A DNA stretch of 64,000 bases from Alloboseaceae bacterium BT-24-1 (lineage in GTDB: Bacteria; Pseudomonadota; Alphaproteobacteria; Rhizobiales; Beijerinckiaceae). Under the pieces are notes generated by a model, which did no database searches, was not told the DNA's origin, and worked only from the letters and a program-made list of their open reading frames with translations. The stretch spans positions 1 to 64,000 of the forward strand of contig JAOYTL010000023.1 in assembly GCA_025846845.1 (NCBI GenBank), read 5' to 3'. Positions 51,339 through 63,300 of the stretch are shown here, one piece after another. The first letter of the stretch is position 1. Every line of letters starts with the position of its first letter. The translations under genes and the position numbers were made by a program.

Positions 51339-54300
51339 ATGGCCCGCCGCCGCGACGCTCGTTCACAGACCGCCATCCGGACCGACGGGGCGGTGTTGCG
51401 TCACATGACGGCTTCGAGCGAGCGTCGCTCCGTTCTCGCCGCCCTGCGGCAGCGTTGCCTCGTCGGGCAGGCGATGGCGCTCGCTCTCTGGAATGCGCCC
51501 GCCTTCGCACAGAACGTCATCACGCCGGACGGGCGCACGCAGACCAATGTCGCGGTCAGCGGCAACACGACGACGATCACGACGAAGACGATCTCCGGCG
51601 GCGCCGGCTACAACTCGTTCTCGCGCTTCGAGCAGGGCGCCGGCTCGACGGTCAACATGCACTTGCCGCAGAACACCGGCGTGCTGGTCAACATCGTTCG
51701 CGATGGGCCGGTGGTCATCAACGGCATCCTGAATTCCTACCGGAACGGCCAGATCGGCGGCCATGTCTACTTCTCGGATTCGGCCGGCTTCACCGTCGGG
51801 CCGAGCGGCGTCATCAACACCGGCCGGCTGACGGTCAACACGCCGACACGTGAGTTCCTCGACCAGGTGATCGGCCCGGACGGCACCGTCAACGAGACGA
51901 TGGCCGCCAGGCTCAAAGCGAACGACGTGCCGATCTCGCCCGATGGCAAGATCACCATCGACGGCGCAATCAATGCGCGTCGCGGCGTGTCTCTGAACGG
52001 TCATTCCGTCAGCGTCGCCGGGCAGATCAAGACGAACGCTGCTCCGGTCGACATTGCCGAGCGCCGCGAGCGGCATCGCACCGCCTTCTCTCAGAGCGTC
52101 AACACGGCCGGCCTCCGCCATGGCGGCGGCATGGTCGCGCGCAAGGGCGGCGGTATCGAGATCGTCGCCGCCGGCACTGTCGTTGTCTCCGGTCAGCTCA
52201 GTGCCAACGCCACGGCACGGCGTGCCGCCGGCACCGTCACTGTCCGCTCGGGCAGGGGCACCACGATCGCGCAGACGGCGAAGATTACGGCCACGGGCAC
52301 TGCGCCGGCCCCCCTCCCGGCCGGCACGGCTCCGTCTACTCCTGTGAACACCGGTGACGGCGGCAAGGTTTCGATCACCTCGGACGCCGCGATCACGATC
52401 GCCCGCGGCGCGACGATCGACGTCAGCGCGGCTCGCGGCGCCGCCGGCAAGGCCGGCTCGGCGATCGTCTTCGCCGGCACCAATCTCGATGTCGCGTCCG
52501 GTGCCGTGTTCCGCGGCGTGGCGGGCACGCGCGGCGATGGCGGCTTTCTCGAGCTCAGCGCCAGGCAGACCGTCACGCTCGGTGCCGTCGATGTCGATCT
52601 CTCGGCCCGCAACGGCAAGGCCGGCCTGCTCTATATCGACCCGACCGACGTCGTGATCGGGACCGGCGGCAGCGCCAATATCGTCTTCAACGGCACGGAC
52701 GTGCTGGTGGAGGCGACGAACAGCATCAGCATTCTCGGCGACGGGATCATCGATACCCGTAACTTCAACCGCTCCGCCAATGGCGGGGTGCTTTCGGCTG
52801 GAAACCCCTCGCTCGGTAACTCCGGCAGCATTACCCTGGAGGCGCGGCAGATCAATGTCGCCGGTCAGTTGCTGGCCGGTGTCAGCCCCGGCAGCTTCTA
52901 TACAGCCGGCGATGTCACGTTGAGCGCGAGCGCCTCCGACCGGCGCAATTCCGGCAAGGCGACGGCCGAGGCGACGATCGACGTCAGCGGCACAATCACC
53001 GGGCGCGACGTCAAGCTCCTGGCCGACGCGACCGGCGTCTCCTCCTTCATCAATCCCGGCCCGGGCCTCGCACTGTTCGCCGGACTGACGAACCTGTCCA
53101 TCCTGACCGGTCTCAACGGCGGTTATGTCGCCAGCGACATCACCGCCCGCGTCTCGGTCAAGAACGGCGCTTCGATCACTGCGACGCGCGACATCGTCAT
53201 CAGCGCGACCGGGACGCAGGAAGCGACATTGCCGGCCATCTCGGTCACGGCGGTGTCGCCGTTGGCGGCCGCAGTGACTTATGCCGACCTCAAGGCGCGG
53301 GTGACCGCCGAGGTCGAGTCGAGGGCGTCGCTGACGATCGGTCGCAACCTGACCGTCGAGGCGAAGAACGAGGCGACTTTGGGGGCGACGGCGCTCGCCG
53401 CGTCAGCCGGACAGACCCTGGCAGCCTTCGCCGTCGCGGTCGGCACCACCGACATCGAGACCAAGGCGATCGTCAGTTCCGGGGCGACCGTCACGGTATC
53501 GTCCGCGGCGAGCAATGTCCGGGTCTCGGCGATCAACGAGAACGCGTTCTCGACCTCGGCCACGGCGATGTCGATCAGCGGCGGCATGGTCGGCTTGTCC
53601 GTCGCCTATTCCGATGCCAAGGCGAGTGCCGAGGCGCGGCTCGGAGCCTCGCTCGGTTCGAGCAGCGGCCGGATCGGCAACGTCACGGTCGAGGCGATCT
53701 CGGACAACAGCAAGAACGCGACCTCCTCGGCGGTGACGCTCGGGCAGAACCTGATCATCGAGTCGCTCCAGGTCGCCAATGCGATGGAGGTGCTCTTTGC
53801 CCCGCTGACCTCCCGGCTCGGCTCGCGCGAGATCGGCAAGTTCGGCAGCACGCTCACTTTGGCGAAGAGCGATCTCTCCGCGATCGCCTCGATCGCGGCC
53901 GATGCCGGTGGCGCGGCTCCGACGATCTACGCGACCAAAGCGGCCGTGGTCAGTGATGTCCGCGATTTCGCCCTGCGCGCCGCGGCCGATGCCGGCCTCA
54001 GCTCGAATTCGAAGAACCCGACAGCCGTCAATCCTGAGGCGACGGTCGCGATGTCGGCTGCCGTCGTCTACGGCGACTTCCGCCATACCTCGCGCGCCTC
54101 GATCGGTGCCGGCGTCACGCTCGACGCCAATCGCATCGGCGTTTCCGCGACGACGGCTGTGCCGATCGCCAACACCTGGACCGATTGGGGCGGCTTCGGC
54201 GAGACGCTCTCGCATCTGAACGGCACCTTCGGCGTCGCCGGCAACATCCTCACCAGCTATGCCAGCGCCACGGCGGAATCGAGCCAGCTCGGCCTCGCCG

Positions 54301-57300
54301 GCGCCGTCGACTACTACAAGATCGCCAACCAGACCGAGGCCTATGTCGGCCCCGGCGCGACCTTGCGGCAGAACAGCGGCCTCGGCTCCTGGGACATCGC
54401 GCTCGGCACCGGCGCGCTCCAGAGCTTCGACAAGGCCGTCACGGTCGCCGCCAGCACGAAGACGGAAACGATCGACGTCGCCGGCAATTACGGCATCTTC
54501 TCCGGGACCGGCACCTCCGGCGGCGCCGGCTCGGCAGTGGGCGGTGCCTTTGCCGATCTGCAGCGCGAGAGCCGAACCGTCGCGGCGGTCGGCGCCGGGG
54601 TCACGATCACCGCGCTCGAACTCGCGGTCACGGCGAAGACCGAAGACAAGATCTTCGTGCTCGCGCCGACCTCGGGCAAGGCTGCCGGTGCCTTCGCCGC
54701 CAACGGCATGGTCGTGCTGGTCGGCATCGACAATCATACGCTCGCTTCGATCAGCAACCAGGCGACGATCGACGTCACCTCGATCGATGTCACGGCTCGC
54801 CAGTTCGTCTCGCTCTTCGCGCTGACCGGTGCCGTCACCTATGGCGGCGCCAACGCTATCGGCGTTTCCGTTGCCGCGCTCGATACGGCCGGGGTGACGC
54901 GGGCCTATATCGGCGACAACTCCGCCGACCTGTCCGGCAACCGCCTGGGCAGCGGCTACGCGCAAGGGCTGATCACCACCCGCTCGCTCGATGTCGAGGC
55001 GGTGACGGACGGCCGCATCACCGTCGCCTCGATCGCCGCGGCGATCTCCGATCCCAACGCCTCGAAGCTCAGCTTCTTCAAGGGCATCGCGGCCCAGGGC
55101 AAGGCCGACGCAGCGGTGCTGCGTTCCGGCGCCGGCAGCGGCATCAGCCTGACCGCGGCCGGCAGCGCCGCAGTCGCTACCACGACGCTGGGTACTTCCG
55201 CCTGGATCGACGGCGCGGTTGTCGTCGCCAAGGCCGGCGGCGCCGTCATCACCGATGTCGCGGCGACGAACGCCATGGTCGCTGAAGTCGCCTCCGGTTC
55301 GGCCGCCCTCAACCTGACCGGTGCCTCGAGCCCGCTCAGCGGCGCCCTCTCGGGTGCGGTCGCGATCGGCCTCTTCGACAACAGCACCGATGCCCGCATC
55401 GCCAGCACGACCATCACCGGGGCGGGCGACACCATCGTGCAGGCGCTGGCCGGCGGGCGCCAGACCGTGGTCGGCGTCAGCATTGCCGCCGCTCGCGCCA
55501 ATAGCGGCGCGGCTGCGGTTTCGGCGGCGATCGGCATCATCACCGACAGCGTCAGCGCCCAGATTCGCAATTCGGCGATCAACGGCAACTCCGGAGCGTC
55601 GTCCGGCAACGACGTGCTGGTCAATGCCTATCGCGCCACGGATATCGGCATTGGCGGCGGCGCCGCCTATTTCGGCGCGCAGGCCGGCCTCGGCGTGGCG
55701 CTCACCTATGTCTCGATCGACGACCCCTCCGGCCGGGACGCTGTGGCTGCGCTGATCACGGATACGTCCCTCTCGGCGATCGACAAGCTGACTGTCGCGG
55801 CGCGGACCTCGAGCCGCATCGTCTCGAGCGCCATCGCCGGTGGCGGCGGCCCCGATTCGAACGGGCTTGCCGGTGCCATCGTCATCACCGAGATCAGCCC
55901 GACGACGCGCGCGGCCATCACGGATGGTTCGGGCGCTCCGTCGCGCATCGCGATGGACGGCGATGTCCTCGTCGTCGCCGATAGCGGCAAGGACGGCACG
56001 CTCGACGCCGCACTGGATAGCCGGCTCGCCAACACCGATCCTGGCCAGATCGACTTCACCGGCAGCGCTACGAACGCGAACCAGGCCGCGAACCCCATCG
56101 GCGCCTCGATCATCGCCATTGCTGGCGCGGTCCAGGCCGGCAAGAACAATATCGGCTCGTCCTTCCTCAGCAACACGATCAGCCAGTCGCATATCGCGCT
56201 CATCGAGAATGTCGACCTGACGAGCTCGACCGGCGTCACCGTGCGTGCGCAGGATGGGTCGCTGATCACCTCAGTGGCGGTCGGCCTCGGTGTTGCGACC
56301 GGCCAGTTCGCCGGTGTCGCCTCGGTCGCGCAGCAGACGATCGACGCCGTCGTCACCGCCCGTATCAGCGGCGGCAGCATCATGAGCCGCGACGTTGCCG
56401 TGCAGGCGCAGGCGTCATCGACGATCCGCGGCAGCGCCGGCTCGCTCGGCATCGGCATCGGCGCTGCGGCCGTCGGCCTCTCGATCGTCGAGAGCAGCAT
56501 CGCCAACGACGTCGCAGCGGAGATCGAGGGAACGCAGATTCGCGCCTCCCGCGACGTCGCGCTGACTGCGGGCTCGACCGCGACGATCGATACGATCGCC
56601 ATCGGTATCGCCCTGTCGCGTAATGTCGGCCTCGCCGGCTCGGTCGCCAACAACAGCGTCGCCACTGATGTCGGCGCGACGATCACCGGCGCCGACATCA
56701 TCGCCGGCAACAATCTCGGCGTCTTCGCTGCGAACACCGACCGGATCACGGTCTCGGCCGGCGCCCTCGGCGCCACGGCGGCGGCGCCCGGCGTCGCGGG
56801 TGGTGTCTCCGTCGTCAACAACACGATCGGCGGCGCGACAGCCGCCGCGATCGCAGGCAGCAGCGTCGATGCGCGAGCCGGCGGCACCGGCTCGCTGAGC
56901 TACGATGCCGGCCAGCTTCTCACCGCCTTCGATCTGAGCACGGCCAACAGTCCGAGCGCGGCGCAGCCGTCGCTGGCGATGACGGCCCGCAGTGTCCACG
57001 GGCTCGGCGTCATCGCGACCTCGCAGCAATCCGTGCTGGCGAATGCGGTCACCGGTGGCGTCGCCGCCTTCCCGATCACCGGCGCGGTCGCAATCGTGCC
57101 GATCCGCAACGTGCTCGGCGGCAGCACGAGCGCTACGATCGACTCGAGCCAGGTCGACACCCGCCTGACCGGCACCGGCAGCGCTGCGGTCGCCGTCGAG
57201 GCCGCAAGCCACTCCTATGCCGGGACCTTCATCACGGTCGGTGCAATCGGCGGTATCGCTGCCAGCGGCGCCAATGCCGGCACTGTGATGGAGCGCAGCA

Positions 57301-60300
57301 CCAAGGCTGCGCTGACACGCTCGACCACCGGTACGACGACCCCCGGCTACACCGGTCCCGGCGTCAGTGCGCTCGACATCGCCGCGACCTCCTCGCAATC
57401 GGCGGCGAGCAATGTGATCGGCTTCGCCCTCGGCCTCGGCGGCGCGGCGGCGATGGGCGTCGTCAACAGCTTCGGGGCGCTGACGAGTGCATCGTTGGAT
57501 CAAGGCCTGGTCACCGCCGGGCGGGTCGGCGTCACCGCAGACAGCCGCAACGGCTTCTACGCGCGGACGGTCGCCGTCGGGGTCGGCGGCGTCGGTGTCG
57601 GCAGCGCCTTCATCGTCGGCACCAGCCGCAACGCGACATTGGCGACGATCGGCGGCGGCTCCGGCCAGACCGTGCTCAACCTCAATGGCGCCCTCGCCGT
57701 CGCTGCGACCAACCGCAACGCCTTCACGACGCTCGCTTCCGGCGGCGCGGCAGGTGGCTTTGCCGGCGTCGCCGGCATGGTCAGCTTCGTCGATGTCGAC
57801 AACCAGACGCGGGCGGGACTTTACGGCGCGCGGGTCACGATCCAGCCGAGCGCGACGCAGACCGTCGGCGGCGTCACCAGCGCGGCCGGCATCAGCGTCA
57901 CCGCCCATGAGGCGACCAGCATCAGGCCGACGACGGCCGCCGGTGCGACCGGTAGCATCGGCGCCGGCGCAGGTGCCAATATCGCGAGCCTCGACGGCCT
58001 CGTTCAGGCCGATATCCAGGGCTCGACCCTGGTTGCGCCGGGCGCGGTCTCGGCCTCCGCCACCTCCGAGCGCGATGTCAGCGCGCTGACCGTGACCTAT
58101 GGTGTCGGCGGTTCAGCCGGTATCGGCGCGGCAGTCGCCCTGATCTCGGTCGGCACCGGCGCGCCCTCGGGCGCATCGGGCGAGCTCACCGCCGGCGGCA
58201 GCGGCACGCTCTCCCGCATCGGCCAGCTCACTGCCGGCAATGCCGATCTCATCCTGAGCGCTGCCGGGCTCGCGAGCTATCGCAGCTATCGCGGCGCCGC
58301 CGGCACGGCGATGAGCGAGAGCGAGCTGCGCGAAGCCGCGCGGACCGACTACAATCTCTTGCTGGCCAACGGCACCGTCTCGGCCGGCACTTATACGTTG
58401 ACGGATGCGGGTGTCACGGCGCTGCGCAGTTCCGCGGCAACGGCGCTCAACATCGCCAGTCCCACCGACGCCGAGGTCCGCAGCTGGGCCGCGACCCGTT
58501 ACACCGCCCTCAGCGGCGGCGCGGTCAGCTATCTCCTCAGCGACACCGGCCTCAGCACCTATCGTTCGCAGGTGGTCGCGACCACCCCGGGCGCCAGCGA
58601 CGACCAGGTCCGCAGCGCCGCCAACGACGCCTATGCCCGCCTGCTCGCCAACGGTACCGTCAGCGGCGGTGTCCTGACCTTGTCCACGGCTGGTCTCGAA
58701 ACCTATCGGGCCGAAGCCAACGCCAGCCTTGGCCGTACGGCGACCGATACCGAGATACGGAACTACGCCGCCCAGCAATACGGCTTCTTCACCGGCAATC
58801 GCAGCCGCATCGCCGCTCCGGCGGCGCAGAGCGCCGCCGCGTTGCTTGAAAGCGCCGGTTCCGCCACCACCGCCAGCGTCAGCGGCGGCAGCATCGCAAG
58901 CGCCGCCGTCTCCGTCTCGGCACTGTCGCGGACGACGACGACCAACACCGCCGATGGCGTCGGGGTGGGCGGCGGCGGCGTCGGTGCGGCGACCGCCTAT
59001 ACCGATATCGGCGACAAGGTCTCGGCGCGTCTCGACCAGATCAGCGTGACCACCGGCTCCATCGCCGTGACCGCGAACTCGACTGACGGGACGGGCTCCG
59101 CCGCCCGGGTCGAGGCGACTGCGGGGGCCGGCGGCCTTGCCGCCGCGGCTGGCGCTGCCGTGGCCGACGGTGCGATTTCCAACCAGGTCACGGCGACGCT
59201 CGGTGGCACGCTGACCGTGGCCGGCGCGACGAGCGTCAACGCGAACAACAGCCAGACCAGCCGGTCGGACGCATTCGGCGCCACGGTGGCGGGCGGTCTG
59301 GCACTCGGTGTCTCGCTCGCAAAGAGTAGCGCCGAGAGCACTGTTGCGGCGCGATATGCCAACGGCTCGAGCCTTACCGGCACCGGCCTCACCATCGGCG
59401 CGCAAAGCACCGGAGCGGCCCATGCCGCGGCCGTTGCCGGCGTCGGCGGCTTGCTCGTGGCCGGCTCGGGCGCGGCTGCGAATGCGACCGACAGTTCCAA
59501 CGTCTCCGCGGTGATCGGCGCCGGCGCCAGGGCGAATGTCGGAACCGGCACGATCAGCGTCACGGCGACGGCATCGCCGGATGCGAAGGCAGCAGCCTTC
59601 GGCGTCGCGGTCGCCGGTGGCCTTGCGGTCGGCGTCGCCGTCGCCAAAGCCACTGTCGGCACGCAGGTACTCGCTGCGATCGAGGGCAATGCCAGCCTGA
59701 TCGCGAGCCAGTTCACCGCCGGCCTTCTCTCGGTCACGGCGACCGGCTCGGTGTTCGGCACGGCTGCCGGCGATGCCGTCAGGCTGTCGGATTCGACCTC
59801 CGGCTTCGCACGCGGCGGCTACTCCGCTGCCGCCTCGGCGGTTGCCGGCTCGGGCTCCTATTATGTCAGCGCCACCGGCACCGACGCGCGGGCACGCAAC
59901 ACCAGCTCGGTGACGGCTTCGGTCGGCGATTATGTCCGCCTGCCGTCCGGCACGGTGACCATCACCGCGACGAACACCACGCTCCAGGCCGCCAAGGCGA
60001 CCGGCATCACCGTCGGCGGGACGGGGGCCGTCGGCGCGGTCAACGCCCAGGCCGATGCCGCAACGACGACGACGGCCTCGCTTGGCGCCTCGTCCACCAT
60101 GGGCGGGAGCGGCACCGGCAGGTTCACCCTGACCGCGACCGGAGAGGATACGCAGATCGTGCGTGCGGAGGCCGGCACTGGCGGCGGCCTCTATGCGGGC
60201 TCCGGCGCGACCGGTTCGACCTCCAACACCTCGGATGTGACCGCCTCGATCGGCGCCAATGCAGTGATCCAGACCGGGCTCGCGACGATCGGCGCGAGCC

Positions 60301-63300
60301 ACGCTGCGCGCTATGCCTCGCTGGTCGACAGCCTGCAGGCCACGGCGTTGGGCGCCAGTGCCGCGCTTGCCCGCAACAGTGCCAATGTCGACGTGCTGGT
60401 CTCGCTCGGCGCCGGCGCCCGGATCACCGCCGCCGGCCCGGGCACGGCTGGTTGCTATCTGACGAGCTGCCTGCAGGCGATCTCGCTGACCAGCCGCAAT
60501 GCGTTCACTCAGCTCGATCTCGGCGACTCCGTGCGCGCAGCCGCCGGCGGCGGCATCAACGGCGCCGGCGCGACCTCGCGAACGGAGATCGACGGCACGT
60601 CGAACGTGACGCTCGGCAACGGCGCCATCCTGATCGCCGGGACCAGCCCGACGGCCGCGCCCGGGCCGATCCTGGTTCAGGCCTGGACGGAGTTGACGGG
60701 GAACGACACCGCGACGCTGACCACCGGCGGCCTCCTGCAGGGGGCGGGGGTGTCGGCGCGCTATCGTGCCGATGTCGACAACACGGTGACGCTCGGCGAC
60801 AACGTCGTCCTGAACTCCTTCGGCGTCATCAATATCGGCACCTATACGCTCGCCGACGTCAGGGCGAACGCCTATGTCAGCACCTACGGCCTCGCCAGCG
60901 TCGGCCTCGCCGATGCCGACGTCACCATCCGCACCGACAACAAGGTGCTGATCGGCACGAACTCCGAGCTGCTCGGCCTCTACGACGTCAACGTGACCGC
61001 CGGTCGCGACGGCTCGGGGCTGCGGACGAACAGGCTTTCGGGCACGGCGACAGCGCTCGGCTATGTCCGCGGCCTCATCGCCGTTCCCGATGCCGACGCC
61101 TCGACCAACCTGCAGAACCATGCCCGCGTCGAGGTCGGCAGCGGCACCACCATCTCCAGCGCCCAGAATGTCACGCTCGGCGCCTATGACGGTGTGCTCG
61201 ACGCCGATGCCGACGGCACCGGCCACGGCTACCAGCTCTATTTCATTCCGGTCACCTCCGGCTCGAGCAGCCCGGGCCGGTCCTCGACCTCGACCTTGGT
61301 GATGAACGGCACGGCGACGGCCGGCATCTACAACACGCAGCGCATCGAGATCGGCTGCGGCGTGAACGCCTCGGTGCAATGCGGGCTGAACGAGACACCC
61401 ACGATCCGCTTCATCAGTGGCGCGCCGGTGACCGCCAGCTACACCACGGCCTTCGACCCCATCGCCTACATCAATGCCCGCTACGACGCCGCGGTCGCGA
61501 GCACGCTGATCTCCGGTGTCAGCTCGGCCCCGGTCAGGGCGGTGCGGCTCGGCCAGCTCTATGCGGCGGGCGGCAACGTCTTCGTCAATGCCAGCACAGT
61601 CCAGGGCGCGGGCTCGCTCATCGCCAATGGCGGCCCCTCGATCACCGTGATCAACCGCAGCGCCGCCTATCTCGTCCTCGACAACGGCGCCTATATCCCG
61701 GAATCGACCGGTGGCCAGATCGTCGGCGCGAGCGGCACCCTGACACGCCAGAGCAATCCGGACGCGACACCCCGGATCATCATCGACAACGCCTATGGCG
61801 GCCAGCTCGACGCCAGCGGCAACGGGCCGGCGCTGCTGATAGCCGGCGATCTCACCAATCTCGGCGGTCTGGTCTCGATCAACAACACGCTGGGATCGTT
61901 CGGCTTCTCCGGCCAGCGCATCGACGCGCTGCAGTTCAATGCGACCGTGCCGAACGGCGCAGTCGCGGTCTCGTCGAACGGGCCGAACGGCATGTACACG
62001 CCCGGCGCCTCGCCGCAGGCCGAGTACGGCTCCTATATCTACTATCCGGGCGGCAGGCCGGGCTCGACCAGCTTCAACGCCGATGAAGCGGTCATCGCCG
62101 CGGCCAACGCGCTCGCAGCGGGACAGGGCGCGACCGACCTGAACTACTTTTTGTATGGCAGGCAGAGCGAGGGCGCGACCCGCAACTTCTCGATGCAGTT
62201 CTTCGGAAATTGTGCCGGCTACATCGCCGATTCCGGTTACAACTGCACCGGCGGCTATGACATGGGCAACAATATCCGGTTCATGGTCATTCCGACGGTC
62301 CCGACCTATCGGGAGAGCAATCCGGTCGCGCAGGGCGGTGGCACGCAGATCTACGGCGCCCAGGTCGCGATCAAGGCGACGACGATCAACGTCAACGCCT
62401 CGATCGAGGCGGGGCGGATCACCAACTGGTCGGGCAATATCGGCGGGAACGTCGGCGATATCCTGCGCGGTTCCCGTCAATCCTGGCTCGATGCCGGCTA
62501 CACGACAGTGAGCCTGGCCAGCATCTTCGGTGGAGGCTGGTCGGCCGCCGGCGCGGCCCCGGTCTCCTACGACCTCGTCAACGACCGACTGGTCATGGCC
62601 GACGTCAACGCCTCCTCGGGCGGTGGCTCGGTGCTGCTCGACGGCCAGATCATCAGCACGAACACGCTCGGCCGCATCAAGATCAATGGCGGCTTCGGCG
62701 ATGTCAGCGTCAACAACCAGTCAGGGCTCGATTTCGTCGTCAACCGCATCAACACCGGCACGGCGGCCGGGGTTAACGCCAGCGTCAGCAAGATCACGAT
62801 CGTCGACCGGCTCGTCACCTCCGGCGCGAACACGACCGTCTACGCCTACACGCCGGGCTCCGGCATCGCAGTCTACAAGACGCATAATGGCGCGCAGCCG
62901 ACCTTGAGCGGCGTCGGCGCCTCGACGCCTGTCGCCTTCATCTCCGGCGACACGACGAGCTACAACCCCGTTACGGGCACGCGCTACGAGTGGACCCAGC
63001 AGGCCATCCTGCAGAAAGAGGGCCTGACCGAGGCAAACCGCAACCAGCGCGACATCCCGGGCGTCTACTGGCGCTTCGATTCAGGCACGTCGGGCAACCC
63101 CTGGGTCTATGTCGACGCCCAGTCGCCGAGCACCAATCCGGGTGCGAACTGGATGCACTGGTGGGCGCGCAACGCCCAGTCTCCAAGCGCGACGCAGGTG
63201 TCGGGCCGCCTGACGAACGACACCAGTCTGACCAATGTCGGGTTGACGCAGGAGATCACCGGCGGCCAACTCGACTTCATCCACAACTCGGCGAGCTATG

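Noticed and set aside
53403..62480. Very long minus-strand frames opposite the adhesin (929 and 1455 residues)
   Set aside because: They are composed of GDR/ADRD-type repeats that mirror the Gly/Ala/Thr codons of the adhesin; no ribosome-binding site or domain.
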